From Plotosus lineatus (Eukaryota; Chordata; Actinopteri; Siluriformes; Plotosidae): 64,000 nt of DNA. The DNA is taken from positions 14,856,001 through 14,920,000 of the forward strand of contig CM045733.1 in assembly GCA_024760905.1 (NCBI GenBank). Direction: 5' to 3'. Both the position numbers and the translations under genes were made by a program. A model generated the notes under the pieces. That model ran no database searches, was not told the origin of the DNA, and worked only from the letters and a program-made list of their open reading frames with translations. The stretch's first letter is position 1; each line of letters starts with the position of its first letter. Shown one piece after another: positions 44,501 to 46,240 of this stretch.

Positions 44501-46146
44501 TCCATCCAAATACACTCATCTTCTTCTTTTACTCTCGGCTGTTCCCTTCAGGGGTCGCCACAGCAAATCATCCGCCTCCACCTCACCCTGTCCTCCGCAT
44601 CTTCTTTTCTGACTCCAACGACCTTCATGTCTTCCTTCACCACATCCATAAATCTCTTCTTTGGTCTTCCTCGAGGCCTTCTGCCTGGTAGTTCCAACCT
44701 CAGCATCCTACTGCCAATATACTCACTATCCCTCCTCTGCACATGTCCAAACCATCTCAATCTAGCCTCTCTGACTTTGTCTCCAAAACATCTGACGTGG
44801 GCTGTCCCTCTGATATACTCATTTCTGATCCTATCCATCCTCGTTACTCCCAGAGAGAACCTCAACATTTTCATCTCCGCTACCTCCAGCTCTGCCTCCT
44901 GCCTTTTCCTCAGCGCCGCTGTTTCTAAGCCATACAGCATCGCTGGCCTCACCACCGTCTTGTACACTTTTCCCTTCATTCTTGCTGACACTCTCCTATC
45001 GCACATCACACCGGACACTTTTCTCCAACCATTCCAGCCTGCCTGCACACGCTTCTTCACCTCTTTTCCACACTCTCCATTGCTCTGGATTGTTGAGCCA
45101 TCCAAATACACTCATACCAAACAAAAACAGATGAATAAATCTCGCGCATTTAAATCTATACATCTACAGTCGGGGTGAAAGATGAGAATGAATTAACCTG
45201 GTTTGGGTCTGCGCTCTATGAGTTGCATTTCTAGTTTTTTTTTCTTGTTTTCTGCAGTTTAGTGTATACTGTATACTAAAACATCTTATGGAGCCTAGGG
45301 TAATATTTACAAAAATATAAACTATAAATATCTTGTGTAATATACTTTTTTGCTTATGTTTACATATGTCATATACTTAAATAATTATATTCCTCAGACT
45401 CAGTCACCCATTAAGTGGCATCCACCTCATGGCAGATAATTGTAGTATATGAAACCAGGCAGTTGATTAATGTGAGTCTTTATATGTTTTAATCCAGTTT
45501 TATGTAAACACAGAAACTTGTGTAGGATATCAGTTTTCTTTTAACCAATTGGCTTTTCTTAATCAAAGTTACAGATCTGAAGGTTGGGGATTCAAACCCC
45601 GCTGTCAACAGTTATCACTGCCATCCCCGCAGTGTAGCCAACTGGATTATCAAAGGCCGGCCATGTCCCTCACTGTCTATGGTGAGAGGCTGTAAAAGAA
45701 CCATTGCTGACTTTCATCAAGAGTAGCTGCATAGCCGTCAGCGTGTTTTTGCTCTGCGATGGTCTGGCGAGCTGTCCAGGGTGTATGTACTCTGCTGTCC
45801 CTAGCGTCGGCTGGGATGGGCACCGGCCTCCCACGGCCCTAATTAAGATTAAGCGGTTCAGAAAATTAATGGATGAATGAATCAGGATTATAAATTACAC
45901 ACAGTGCCAACCTGTTTACATAATTAAAACAGGTGTCTCTCTCTCTCTCTCTCTCTCTCAGATCATCTGAAGGATGAAGAGGAGCTGGCAGAAGAGAGGC
46001 GAATCCTGGGTGAGATGCTGGATGTTGTAGAGCAGAGGGATGCTCTAGTGGCTCTCCTAGAGGAGCAGAGACTGAAGGAGAGAGAAGAGGACAGTGACCT
46101 AGAGGCAGCCATGCTGTCAAAGGGCTTCCGCCTGCACTGGGCTTAA
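2928..46146 (+). CDS. mical3: MICAL3-type flavoprotein monooxygenase gene, 3' part (27 exons)
   Basis: MICAL proteins are FAD/NADPH monooxygenases that oxidise actin methionines and disassemble F-actin; MICAL3 also works in Rab-dependent exocytosis and cytokinesis. Seen here: 27 exons with GT-AG borders whose phases agree at every junction, giving 1,526 codons plus a partial first codon. Order in the visible protein: end of the monooxygenase domain (1-228), CH (about 229-344), basic linker (345-463), LIM (about 507-567), Glu-rich and low-complexity region (596-1320), bMERB coiled coil (about 1324-1526). Assignment to MICAL3 rather than MICAL1 or MICAL2 rests on the LIM exon pair ([22 protein letters not shown]), the GTPERI and QEVPEET block, the Glu-rich stretch followed by CPWQKEL, and the long C-terminal region, judged from memory of the family. 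Which fish paralogue (a or b) is undecided. The first exons and promoter lie left of the window. Introns total about 39 kb and are full of mobile elements. Confidence 0.85.
3029..3747. other. MICAL3 intron, nothing further seen
   Basis: The intron between the first two visible exons has normal splice borders and no recognised repeat except a short G-rich run near 3675. Confidence 0.5.
3748..4005 (+). CDS. mical3: MICAL3 exon: FAD-binding part of monooxygenase
   Basis: Residues 34-119, phase 0 at both ends. It contains [35 protein letters not shown] and ends [10 protein letters not shown], the start of the GD motif that contacts FAD in this fold. A strong pyrimidine-rich acceptor precedes it and the donor is GTGAGA. 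Confidence 0.92.
4080..4372 (+). mobile_element. SINE-A copy with L2-like tail
   Basis: It starts GGGGCAGTGATGGCCTGTTG with a decayed tRNA-like head, then a shared body (TGACTTTCGTAAAGAGAAGC) and an L2-like tail ending TTCAGAAAATGAATGAATGA. It sits 85 bases upstream of the exon at 4459. Confidence 0.75.
4459..4574 (+). CDS. mical3: MICAL3 exon: end of the GD motif
   Basis: Residues 120-157. It begins [20 protein letters not shown], completing the GD motif split by the preceding intron, and ends LEVLAE with a split Arg codon. A degenerate SINE (4080-4372) sits in the intron just upstream. Confidence 0.92.
4670..4796 (+). CDS. mical3: MICAL3 exon: C-terminal helix of monooxygenase
   Basis: Residues 158-200, including [20 protein letters not shown] and [10 protein letters not shown], a diagnostic MICAL block. 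The donor is GTGGGT. A short (CA)n array starts about 12 bases into the following intron. Confidence 0.92.
5287..5371 (+). CDS. mical3: MICAL3 exon: monooxygenase-to-CH linker
   Basis: Residues 201-228. The translation starts [10 protein letters not shown] and corresponds to the family segment read as QVRHLYDT in mammals. It is poorly conserved, but the exon fits the frame on both sides (phase 0 in, phase 1 out) and has a GTGAGT donor. Confidence 0.8.
5421..6264 (+). mobile_element. Tigger/pogo-type MITE, copy 1
   Basis: TIRs start CAGTGGTACTTC and end GAGATACCACTG, flanked by TA on both sides. It contains a (CA)n array and a relic of the transposase N-terminus ([20 protein letters not shown] around 6030-6100). 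About 844 bases. Confidence 0.85.
6270..6495 (-). mobile_element. SINE-B copy with L2-like tail
   Basis: The reverse complement has a tRNA-like head near 6460-6495, a body with ACATGTTCTCCCTGTGCTTG, and an L2-like tail (TTCATTTTCTAAGGCACTTA on the plus strand). It abuts the MITE at 5421-6264. Confidence 0.65.
6503..6641. repeat. MITE family 2 end fragment with (TA)n and (CA)n arrays
   Basis: A 27-base MITE end (CAGGGATCCCTCACTTTCAT) is followed by about 42 bases of (TA)n and about 55 bases of (CA)n. Confidence 0.8.
6650..7030 (+). mobile_element. SINE-B remnant interrupted by a second tRNA-derived SINE
   Basis: A SINE-B body (CCAAACACATGCACATTAAG) runs to about 6755. There a second SINE begins (GTAGTGGTGGCTTAGTGGTC, B box GGGTTCAATCC) and ends GGATAAGAGCGTCTGCCAAA then TGCTGTAAATG, a tail known from other fish SINEs. 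The L2-like tail of the outer element resumes at about 6920. Confidence 0.6.
7083..7230 (+). CDS. mical3: MICAL3 exon: CH domain, first half
   Basis: Residues 229-277. It contains [18 protein letters not shown] and [16 protein letters not shown], the N-terminal helices of the calponin-homology domain. An in-frame alternative acceptor nine bases downstream (start 7092) would remove three residues; I chose 7083 because the linker length then matches the family. Confidence 0.92.
7319..7515 (+). CDS. mical3: MICAL3 exon: CH domain, second half
   Basis: Residues 278-343: [20 protein letters not shown], then [14 protein letters not shown] and [14 protein letters not shown], the C-terminal half of the CH domain. 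The donor GTGAG follows the first base of a split codon. Confidence 0.93.
7848..7954 (+). CDS. mical3: MICAL3 exon: post-CH basic linker
   Basis: Residues 344-379. It contains [20 protein letters not shown] and SLSRKRNPK. The basic end continues into the next exon and looks like the first cluster of a bipartite nuclear localisation signal, a feature known from MICAL2 and MICAL3. Confidence 0.9.
8030..8101 (+). CDS. mical3: MICAL3 exon: NLS-like segment
   Basis: Residues 380-403, phase 0 to 0 (72 bases). [18 protein letters not shown] supplies the second basic cluster after SRKRNPK in the previous exon. As a phase-neutral exon it could be skipped without a frameshift. Confidence 0.88.
8186..8365 (+). 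CDS. mical3: MICAL3 exon: CH-LIM linker
   Basis: Residues 404-463, 180 bases, phase 0 to 0. It holds the conserved [17 protein letters not shown] segment; the rest is Ser/Ala-rich and variable. A GT-rich tract begins right at the donor and becomes a pure (GT)n array within about 35 bases. Confidence 0.88.
8399..8429. repeat. (GT)n microsatellite near MICAL3 donor
   Basis: Nearly pure GT dinucleotides within 35-65 bases of the donor at 8366. Confidence 0.9.
8590..8819 (+). mobile_element. SINE-A copy, 3' end cut by RTE fragment
   Basis: Head GGGCAGTGGTGGCCCGGTGG with B box GGGTTCAAGCCCC, body through TGCACTGCGATGGC, where it stops abruptly at the RTE fragment starting at 8820. The expected tail is not found on the other side of that fragment. 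Confidence 0.8.
8820..10570 (-). mobile_element. Expander-like RTE copy, 5' part only
   Basis: Read on the minus strand, this starts with the RTE 5' end (GCAGCCATGAGG, about 10570) and covers the endonuclease ([36 protein letters not shown]) and linker, then stops before the reverse transcriptase palm. Frameshifts split it into several frames (9811-10563, 9265-9756). Loss of the 3' part is unusual for a LINE insertion and implies later deletion or recombination. Confidence 0.85.
10571..11035. other. Intronic DNA between two RTE fragments
   Basis: No exon recognised. Parts such as CCAACCAATCAGAGGATGGA and GGCCCTGGGCAGATTAGATT look like an old, diverged DNA-transposon remnant, but I could not define ends. 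Confidence 0.35.
11050..11404 (+). mobile_element. Expander-like RTE, 5'-truncated 3' end with TSD
   Basis: The frame reads [20 protein letters not shown] to [13 protein letters not shown] and stop, then GAAGGGAACAGCCGAAAGG and a GAA-rich tail. The 14-base sequence GTGTTTCTGATAGT occurs at both 11036-11049 and 11405-11418, a perfect target-site duplication indicating a recent insertion. Confidence 0.9.
11555..11680 (+). mobile_element. L2-like SINE tail fragment
   Basis: CTGCAATGGCCTGGCAAGCT through AAGATTAAGCGGTTCAGAAA then ATGAAAGCATGAATGA. Only the 3' part of the SINE is present. Confidence 0.65.
11681..12692. other. MICAL3 intron, mostly unique-looking
   Basis: No exon, RNA gene or well-bounded repeat is seen. 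Around 11960-12240 it resembles a decayed SINE body (ACATTCAAAGTTATGCCTAG), too diverged to bound. Confidence 0.35.
12693..12879 (+). mobile_element. Tigger-like element, left end
   Basis: It begins CAGTGGTACCTCGTCTAACG after TA, with repeated ACGAG motifs typical of Tigger-type ends. The interior differs from the 5421-type family. It is cut at 12880 by a hAT-type element and its right end was not found. Confidence 0.55.
12880..13199 (+). mobile_element. hAT-type MITE (CAGTGCTTCTC TIR), copy 1
   Basis: The left end CAGTGCTTCTCAATT and right end ACTTGAGAAGCACTG form imperfect terminal inverted repeats. The interior shares GTTTCTTGAGGGGTTGTTTT and the following block with the copy at 62720-63198. 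Confidence 0.75.
13440..13791 (-). mobile_element. SINE-A copy with RTE-derived tail and 20-base TSD
   Basis: On the minus strand: tRNA-like head (TGGTCTAGTGGT A box, GGTTCGAGTCC B box), shared SINE-A body, then GACAGGAAGGGCATCCGACG (as in the RTE 5' end) and CGCTGTGGCGACTCCTGAGT (as in the RTE 3' end). The same 20 bases, starting TCACACTTTTT, flank it at 13420-13439 and 13792-13811. Confidence 0.92.
14093..14185 (+). CDS. Candidate alternative terminal exon of MICAL3
   Basis: After a strong acceptor (ATTTATTTATTTCCCCAG), a phase-0 frame reads [20 protein letters not shown] then [10 protein letters not shown] and stops at 14183-14185. It could follow the phase-0 exon ending at 8365 and would give a short protein with monooxygenase and CH but no LIM domain. 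No family match recalled and no nearby AATAAA seen. Confidence 0.3.
   Translation, partial: VREHVISVFNRNPPQTKRLCQLRVPCRTTK
14566..14880 (+). mobile_element. SINE-B copy with L2-like tail
   Basis: Head GGGCGGCATGGTGGCATAGT with B-box-like GGGTTCAATTCCC, body GTTTCCTCCCACAGTCCCAA, then the L2-like block GGCGAGCTGTCCAGGGTGTA. The distal tail after 14880 is disturbed and ends in an (ATTC)n array near 14956-14980. Confidence 0.75.
15210..15262. repeat. (G)n(GA)n low-complexity tract
   Basis: A poly-A/poly-G run followed by about 40 bases of GA dinucleotides. Confidence 0.9.
15524..15556. repeat. (CA)n microsatellite
   Basis: Pure CA dinucleotides, 170 bases upstream of the exon at 15729. Confidence 0.9.
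15729..15839 (+). CDS. mical3: MICAL3 exon: pre-LIM linker
   Basis: Residues 464-500, phase 0 to 0. The translation includes [20 protein letters not shown] and [10 protein letters not shown], a well conserved MICAL3 segment before the LIM domain. An intron of 7.4 kb holding two RTE fragments and several MITEs separates it from the previous exon. Confidence 0.9.
16012..16133. repeat. Compound (GT)n-(GA)n microsatellite
   Basis: About 58 bases of GT/GC dinucleotides are followed, after a 15-base spacer, by about 46 bases of GA. Confidence 0.92.
16397..16878 (+). mobile_element. MITE family 2, partial copy with (CA)n(TA)n
   Basis: It starts CAGTAATCCCTCACTAATTT and matches 24631-25075 up to the ATTATATACAC region, then runs into CA and TA repeats where the RTE copy at 16879 begins. 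The right end is missing. Confidence 0.75.
16879..19968 (+). mobile_element. Expander-like RTE copy, nearly full length but broken
   Basis: It runs from the 5' end (GCAGCCATGAGGTGGGGGGG) to the 3' end (GGCGACCCCTGAAGGGAGCA and a GAA-rich tail) and sits in a (TA)n array. Breaks seen against the copy at 55413: a duplicated block of about 90 bases at 17302-17490, a one-base loss near 17874, and a 155-base deletion at about 19315 that removes the FADD active-site region. It cannot encode an active enzyme. Confidence 0.92.
17905..19374 (+). pseudogene. RTE polyprotein remnant: linker and RT
   Basis: A 489-codon open frame with the region after the endonuclease ([14 protein letters not shown]), then RT blocks [58 protein letters not shown] and [18 protein letters not shown]. 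The frame is then lost at the 155-base deletion before FADD. The C-terminal part continues in another frame at 19331-19933. Confidence 0.85.
19991..20396 (-). mobile_element. MITE family 2, complete copy
   Basis: Ends are CAGGGATCCCTCAGTTTCCA and the inverted partner CATGGGATTACTG, flanked by TA. Interior order matches 24631-25075 in reverse. It lies directly after the RTE and its (TA)n tract. Confidence 0.85.
20468..20504. repeat. Poly(A) tract, 37 bases
   Basis: An uninterrupted A run followed by an L2-like SINE tail (20515-20645). Confidence 0.9.
20515..20945 (+). mobile_element. Two degenerate SINE fragments with L2-like tail
   Basis: CCCTGTGATGGCCTGGCAAG to AAACGGCTGAGAAAATAAAT (20515-20645) and a second partial body from GGGCATTTCTGTATGGAGTT to GGCGAGCTGTCCAGGGTGTA (20758-20930). 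Confidence 0.6.
21441..21627 (+). CDS. mical3: MICAL3 exon: LIM domain, main part
   Basis: Residues 501-562. It carries zinc ligands 1-6 of the LIM domain: CYFC, then a 17-residue spacing to His in [12 protein letters not shown]. The adjoining [15 protein letters not shown] matches MICAL3 better than MICAL1 or MICAL2. It ends with a split Gly codon. Confidence 0.94.
21780..22478 (-). mobile_element. Tigger/pogo-type MITE, copy 2
   Basis: CAGTGGTACCTCAATTTACG to GTTGAGGTTCCACTG, with flanking TA. It is in inverse orientation to copy 1: the transposase relic and CCAATGGGAGGCCAGC-type blocks appear on the minus strand. 153 bases after the LIM exon at 21627. Confidence 0.87.
22479..23426. other. 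MICAL3 intron, no clear feature
   Basis: No exon seen. A stretch near 22510-22650 (AAGAGCCCAATAGGAGCTGC) resembles an old SINE-like repeat, without definable ends. Confidence 0.35.
23427..23560 (-). mobile_element. L2-like SINE tail fragment
   Basis: CATTTTCTAAACCACTTAAT to CAGCTCGCCAGGTCATCGCA on the plus strand is the reverse complement of the L2-like tail. Confidence 0.65.
24052..24149 (+). CDS. mical3: MICAL3 exon: end of LIM domain
   Basis: Residues 563-595. [20 protein letters not shown] supplies ligands 7 and 8 (CKQH) of the LIM domain; the QRKRPA that follows is characteristic of MICAL3. Confidence 0.93.
24218..24510 (+). mobile_element. Degenerate SINE-B copy
   Basis: GGGTGTCGAGGTGGTTAGCA head, body with GTTTGCATGTCCTCCCTGTG, tail CCCTAATAGGATTAATCGGA. 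It lies 70 bases after the exon ending at 24149. Confidence 0.65.
24631..25075 (+). mobile_element. MITE family 2, complete reference copy
   Basis: Left end CAGTGATCCCGCGCTATTTC, right end GGAAAGTGAGGGATCCCTG, flanked by TA on both sides. The imperfect TIRs and TA target suggest a Tc1/mariner or pogo-type system. No coding relic was recognised in its 445 bases. Confidence 0.88.
25385..25707 (-). mobile_element. SINE-C copy 1
   Basis: On the minus strand: head GGGGCCAGTGGCGTAGTGGT with B-box-like GAGTTTGAATCCC, body with GGTCTCAACCACAAGTGTGC, and an ACCTT-type repeat tail at the low-coordinate end (AAGGTAAGGTAAGGTAAAGT on the plus strand). Confidence 0.8.
25813..25877. repeat. (GT)n microsatellite before MICAL3 exon
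   Basis: About 65 bases of pure GT ending 26 bases upstream of the exon at 25904. Confidence 0.95.
25904..26181 (+). CDS. mical3: MICAL3 exon: linker with GTPERI block
   Basis: Residues 596-687. A Pro/Ser-rich start is followed by [20 protein letters not shown] and [16 protein letters not shown], the conserved post-LIM block of MICAL3. A 65-base (GT)n array sits just before the acceptor, separated by about 25 pyrimidine-rich bases. Confidence 0.9.
26330..26553 (+). CDS. mical3: MICAL3 exon: acidic low-complexity segment
   Basis: Residues 688-762. [14 protein letters not shown] is followed by a Gly-rich part, a Lys/Glu/Gln-rich part and an uninterrupted run of about 11 Glu in GAG/GAA codons. 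Mammalian MICAL3 has a comparable acidic region here. The purine repeat is a likely length-variable site. Confidence 0.85.
26554..27067. other. MICAL3 intron, no feature seen
   Basis: AT-rich sequence without exon or bounded repeat. Confidence 0.4.
27068..29214. mobile_element. Unclassified 2.1-kb DNA transposon with terminal inverted repeats
   Basis: The left end (GGGG, three bases, TTCAACATTTTCAACATTTT, then a GCGTAC-rich block) is matched in inverse orientation at the right end (GTACGC block, AAAATGTCGAAAATGTTGAA, three bases, CCCC). TIRs are about 50 bases and imperfect. A subterminal AAGGGYGTAGGCYGG motif is also inverted (27909 and about 28935). A SINE is nested at 27395-27806. No transposase frame or clear target duplication was recognised. 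Confidence 0.65.
27395..27806 (-). mobile_element. SINE-B-type copy with a distinct 3' region
   Basis: Minus strand: head GGCGGCACGGTGGCGTAGTG, B box GGGTTCGATTCCC, body GCGGGTTTCCTCCGGGTGCT, then a GC-rich region (CTTCCGGTGGCGCCGAGACA) unlike the L2-like tail of the other copies. The head is well preserved, suggesting a young copy. Confidence 0.8.
29354..29684 (+). mobile_element. SINE-A copy with L2-like tail and TSD
   Basis: Head GGCAGTGGTGGCCTAGTGGT with B box GGGTTCAAGCCCC, SINE-A body, tail GGATTAAGCGGTTACAGAAA. Flanking repeats GATAGAGGAACAA (29341-29353) and GATCGAGGAACAA (29685-29697) differ at one base. Confidence 0.88.
29698..30351. other. MICAL3 intron, no feature seen
   Basis: AT-rich, with no repeat boundaries or exon other than the small one starting at 30352. 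Confidence 0.4.
30352..30417 (+). CDS. mical3: MICAL3 exon: small conserved exon
   Basis: Residues 763-784, 66 bases, phase 1 to 1. The translation [20 protein letters not shown] aligns with the mammalian MICAL3 segment after the acidic run (YYPWERELQSG, from memory). Acceptor GCATAG, donor GTGGTA. It lies within a repeat-rich intron and is easily missed. Confidence 0.75.
30676..31450 (+). mobile_element. Tigger/pogo-type element, copy 3, with transposase relic
   Basis: CAGTGGTACCTCAGTTTACA to GAGAGGTATCACTG, flanked by TA. It shares ends and outer blocks with the 5421 MITE but keeps more of the transposase (31028-31370), so it is closer to the autonomous parent. Confidence 0.87.
31028..31370 (+). 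pseudogene. Tigger (TIGD1-like) transposase N-terminal relic
   Basis: From [23 protein letters not shown] then KQEMIKYM; after a frameshift [24 protein letters not shown]; then after another FKDLVKEGG and [16 protein letters not shown]. This is the HTH and CENPB-type DNA-binding region of Tigger transposases. The catalytic DDE domain is absent. Confidence 0.75.
31451..31927. other. MICAL3 intron, no feature seen
   Basis: AT-rich sequence up to the strong acceptor of the long exon at 31928. Confidence 0.45.
31928..33280 (+). CDS. mical3: MICAL3 exon: long low-complexity exon (451 codons)
   Basis: Residues 785-1235, phase 1 to 1. It opens [20 protein letters not shown] and contains [15 protein letters not shown], a short motif I believe recurs in the C-terminal regions of MICAL2 and MICAL3. 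The rest is Ser/Thr/Pro-rich, with basic RKNRKSG and [10 protein letters not shown] patches at the end. It is the longest uninterrupted host reading frame in the window. Reading past the donor gives only 14 more codons before a stop. Confidence 0.9.
33370..33655 (-). mobile_element. Degenerate SINE-B copy
   Basis: On the plus strand: TTGCTGAACTGCTTGATCCT (reverse of the tail), GGACGACACATACAAGCATT, and the head reverse complement CTTCTTGCTGTGAGGCCACC then GTGCCACA. Confidence 0.65.
33741..33829 (+). CDS. mical3: MICAL3 exon
   Basis: Residues 1236-1265, phase 1 to 0. The translation is [20 protein letters not shown] followed by [11 protein letters not shown] degenerate SINE (33370-33655, minus) ends about 90 bases upstream. 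Evidence is splice sites and frame agreement; I do not recall a close family match. Confidence 0.75.
34115..34204 (+). CDS. mical3: MICAL3 exon
   Basis: Residues 1266-1295, 90 bases, phase 0 to 0. The translation starts [17 protein letters not shown] and ends in an acidic stretch. The acceptor follows GTGTTTCAG and the donor is GTAATA. Phase-neutral, so possibly alternative. Confidence 0.72.
34425..34729 (-). mobile_element. SINE-C copy 2 with 15-base TSD
   Basis: Same structure as 25385-25707. CCTGTCTAGAACAAG flanks it at 34410-34424 and 34730-34744, a perfect target-site duplication. Confidence 0.9.
35001..35051 (+). CDS. mical3: MICAL3 exon: pre-bMERB segment
   Basis: Residues 1296-1312, 51 bases, phase 0 to 0. 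[17 protein letters not shown] resembles the conserved segment just before the MICAL3 bMERB domain. The acceptor TTTTTCTCCCCAAAG is strong. Confidence 0.8.
35153..35185 (+). CDS. mical3: MICAL3 microexon (33 bases)
   Basis: Residues 1313-1323, [11 protein letters not shown], phase 0 to 0. Very short and basic. It is supported by splice signals (CCAATAG, GTGGTG) and phase; it may be optional. Confidence 0.6.
35285..35392 (+). CDS. mical3: MICAL3 exon: start of bMERB domain
   Basis: Residues 1324-1359. [18 protein letters not shown] begins the bivalent Mical/EHBP Rab-binding helix bundle. A (GT)n array starts five bases after the donor. Confidence 0.9.
35397..35431. repeat. (GT)n microsatellite at MICAL3 donor
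   Basis: GT dinucleotides starting five bases after the exon boundary at 35392. Confidence 0.92.
35625..35830 (+). mobile_element. Degenerate SINE-B fragment
   Basis: CAGGAGGCATCTAGCACTAC head remnant, GGGTTCCTCCCACAACCCGA body, TAGGTGTGAATGTGAGTGAG. Confidence 0.55.
35831..36285. other. MICAL3 intron, possible Tc1-type transposon relic
   Basis: TAAACATCTACAAAGCTGCT then GGCCAAGAACCACAACAACA look like a decayed Tc1/mariner transposase stretch, but no TIRs were found. Confidence 0.2.
36286..36655 (+). mobile_element. SINE-B copy with poly(T) interruption
   Basis: GTTGTAGTGGTTTGGCTGCT head, a 30-base T run at 36341-36370, body GTGGGTCTCCTTTGGGTGCT, tail CATAATAGGATTAAGCGCTT. Confidence 0.65.
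36680..36740. repeat. (GT)n microsatellite before MICAL3 exon
   Basis: About 60 bases of GT ending 17 bases before the exon at 36757. Confidence 0.93.
36757..36850 (+). CDS. mical3: MICAL3 exon: bMERB helix 1
   Basis: Residues 1360-1390. [20 protein letters not shown] continues the amphipathic helix and ends EKALRGEA. It is preceded by a (GT)n array ending about 20 bases before the acceptor and followed by another about 45 bases after the donor. Confidence 0.9.
36894..36942. repeat. (GT)n microsatellite after MICAL3 exon
   Basis: Pure GT starting 44 bases after the donor at 36851. Confidence 0.93.
37085..37135 (+). CDS. mical3: MICAL3 small exon inside bMERB (possible cassette)
   Basis: Residues 1391-1407, 51 bases, phase 1 to 1. 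The translation is [17 protein letters not shown]. It would insert 17 residues between LRGEA and [11 protein letters not shown], where mammalian MICAL3 as I recall it runs directly from LRGEGG to DDPALM. Good acceptor and a GTATGT donor; inclusion is optional for the frame. Confidence 0.55.
37604..37929. mobile_element. hAT-type foldback MITE with 8-base TSD
   Basis: Both ends read CAGGGGTGTCAAACTC (inverse at the right end, with one change), extending into inverted arms of about 130 bases. The 8-base sequence ATATATCT flanks it at 37596-37603 and 37930-37937. Inside, a unit of about 54 bases (GGCTCATTCAAACAACTGAT onward) is repeated in tandem on the left arm. Confidence 0.92.
38105..38255 (+). 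mobile_element. SINE-A 3' fragment with L2-like tail
   Basis: GTGAGCGTGTTTCTGCCCTG to GTGGCTCAGAAAATAAATGA; the head and most of the body are missing. Confidence 0.65.
38731..38796 (+). CDS. mical3: Candidate MICAL3 cassette exon
   Basis: 66 bases, phase 1 to 1, translating [20 protein letters not shown] then QE. Upstream is one of the best pyrimidine tracts in the window (about 45 bases rich in C and T, ending CCCTAG); the donor is AAGGTAACT. It could be spliced between 37135 and 41730 without a frame change. It is not counted in the 1,526-codon total. Confidence 0.4.
39145..39225 (+). mobile_element. RTE 5'-end fragment
   Basis: ATGCAGCCGGGGGG then CCAGTGTTCACCCTCATGCC and GGTCCCAAGCCCGG match only the first 75-80 bases of the RTE copies at 16879 and 55413. 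A fragment that keeps the 5' end but lacks the 3' end is atypical for LINE integration. Confidence 0.65.
39226..40226. other. Intronic DNA with GT and ATT microsatellites
   Basis: It includes a (GT)n array at 39652-39690 and an (ATT)n array at 40096-40133. The TGCCTTATAATCGGGTGCGC motif near 39617 looks like the end of another DNA transposon, without a partner found. Confidence 0.4.
40227..41067 (-). mobile_element. Tigger/pogo-type MITE, copy 4
   Basis: CAGTGGTACCTCACATTACT to GGTGAGGTACCACTG with flanking TA. It contains a 75-base (GT)n array (40500-40574) and the transposase relic on the minus strand ([12 protein letters not shown], then frameshifted). Confidence 0.87.
41515..41549. repeat. 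(GT)n microsatellite
   Basis: Pure GT dinucleotides in the intron before the exon at 41730. Confidence 0.9.
41730..41829 (+). CDS. mical3: MICAL3 exon: bMERB helix 2
   Basis: Residues 1408-1440. [20 protein letters not shown] then [10 protein letters not shown] is a near-identical match to vertebrate MICAL bMERB sequence. Acceptor TTGTCCATTAG, donor GTGAGT after two bases of a Phe codon. Confidence 0.94.
42001..42074 (+). CDS. mical3: MICAL3 exon: bMERB helix 2 end
   Basis: Residues 1441-1465, [20 protein letters not shown] then MAVD. The acceptor CAG lies directly at the end of a GT/GC-type repeat, with no normal pyrimidine tract. Confidence 0.93.
42207..42480 (+). mobile_element. Degenerate SINE-A copy
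   Basis: GGGGGCAGTGGTTTCCCAGA head, body GCTAACTGGGTTATCAAAGG. Its 3' region merges with a minus-strand SINE fragment (about 42480-42690). Confidence 0.65.
42481..42690 (-). mobile_element. Degenerate SINE-B fragment
   Basis: GGACAGCTCACCAGGCCATC and AGCCAATTAGCCTACTGTGT are reverse complements of the L2-like tail and the SINE-B body. Confidence 0.5.
42700..42990 (-). mobile_element. SINE-A copy with L2-like tail
   Basis: Plus strand: TTCATTCATTTTCTGAACAG (tail), GTCAGCAATGGTTCTTTTAC (body) and a disrupted head near 42975. Confidence 0.7.
43237..43583 (+). mobile_element. SINE-A copy with L2-like tail and TSD
   Basis: An intact-looking tRNA-like head (TGGTCTAGTGGT, GGTTCGAGTCC), body and tail GGATTAAGCGGGTACAGAAA then TGAACTGAACTG. 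ACTCTTACTCGC flanks it at 43225-43236 and 43584-43595. Its head is nearly identical to that of the RTE-tailed copy at 53423, yet the tail is L2-like. Confidence 0.92.
43596..44425. other. MICAL3 intron, no feature seen
   Basis: AT-rich, with T runs and no exon recognised. Confidence 0.4.
44426..44501 (+). mobile_element. Possible Tigger2-like end fragment
   Basis: GTCGTCGACTTACGACCGCT and AAAGCGATATGGTCGTATGT recall Tigger2-type termini. The RTE insertion at 44520 falls just after it, so the fragment may continue beyond 45115. Confidence 0.35.
44520..45097 (-). mobile_element. Expander-like RTE, 5'-truncated 3' end with 18-base TSD
   Basis: The minus strand encodes [20 protein letters not shown] to [13 protein letters not shown] and stop, then the standard 3' end. 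The 18 bases CCATCCAAATACACTCAT occur at 44502-44519 and 45098-45115. The open frame (187 codons) is undamaged, so the insertion is recent. Confidence 0.93.
45116..45565. other. MICAL3 intron, no feature seen
   Basis: AT-rich, with no repeat or exon recognised. Confidence 0.4.
45566..45885 (+). mobile_element. SINE-A copy, head truncated, L2-like tail
   Basis: It starts inside the head (GGTTGGGGATTCAAACCCCG), continues through the body and ends GATTAAGCGGTTCAGAAAAT TAATGG. It lies 77 bases before the terminal exon. Confidence 0.8.
45935..45959. repeat. (CT)n microsatellite forming a splice acceptor tract
   Basis: The array abuts the CAG acceptor of the last MICAL3 exon at 45962. Confidence 0.92.
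45962..46146 (+). CDS. mical3: MICAL3 terminal coding exon: bMERB helix 3 and stop
   Basis: Residues 1466-1526 and stop TAA at 46144-46146. [20 protein letters not shown], then [18 protein letters not shown], ending [15 protein letters not shown]. The pyrimidine tract of its acceptor is a pure (CT)n microsatellite (about 45937-45959). Confidence 0.95.
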
Positions 46147-46240
46147 AACACACACACAGACAATATTGTCACTGTACACTGTATGCAGGAATAAAGGAAA
46201 GCTTTTCCATAAAACTACATTTGGACCTAAACACAATAAA
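46147..46240 (+). terminator. MICAL3 3' UTR with polyadenylation signals
   Basis: Two canonical AATAAA hexamers lie at 46190-46195 and 46235-46240, within 100 bases of the stop codon. The following several hundred bases are AT-rich with no repeats recognised, so a longer 3' UTR is possible. Confidence 0.6.
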
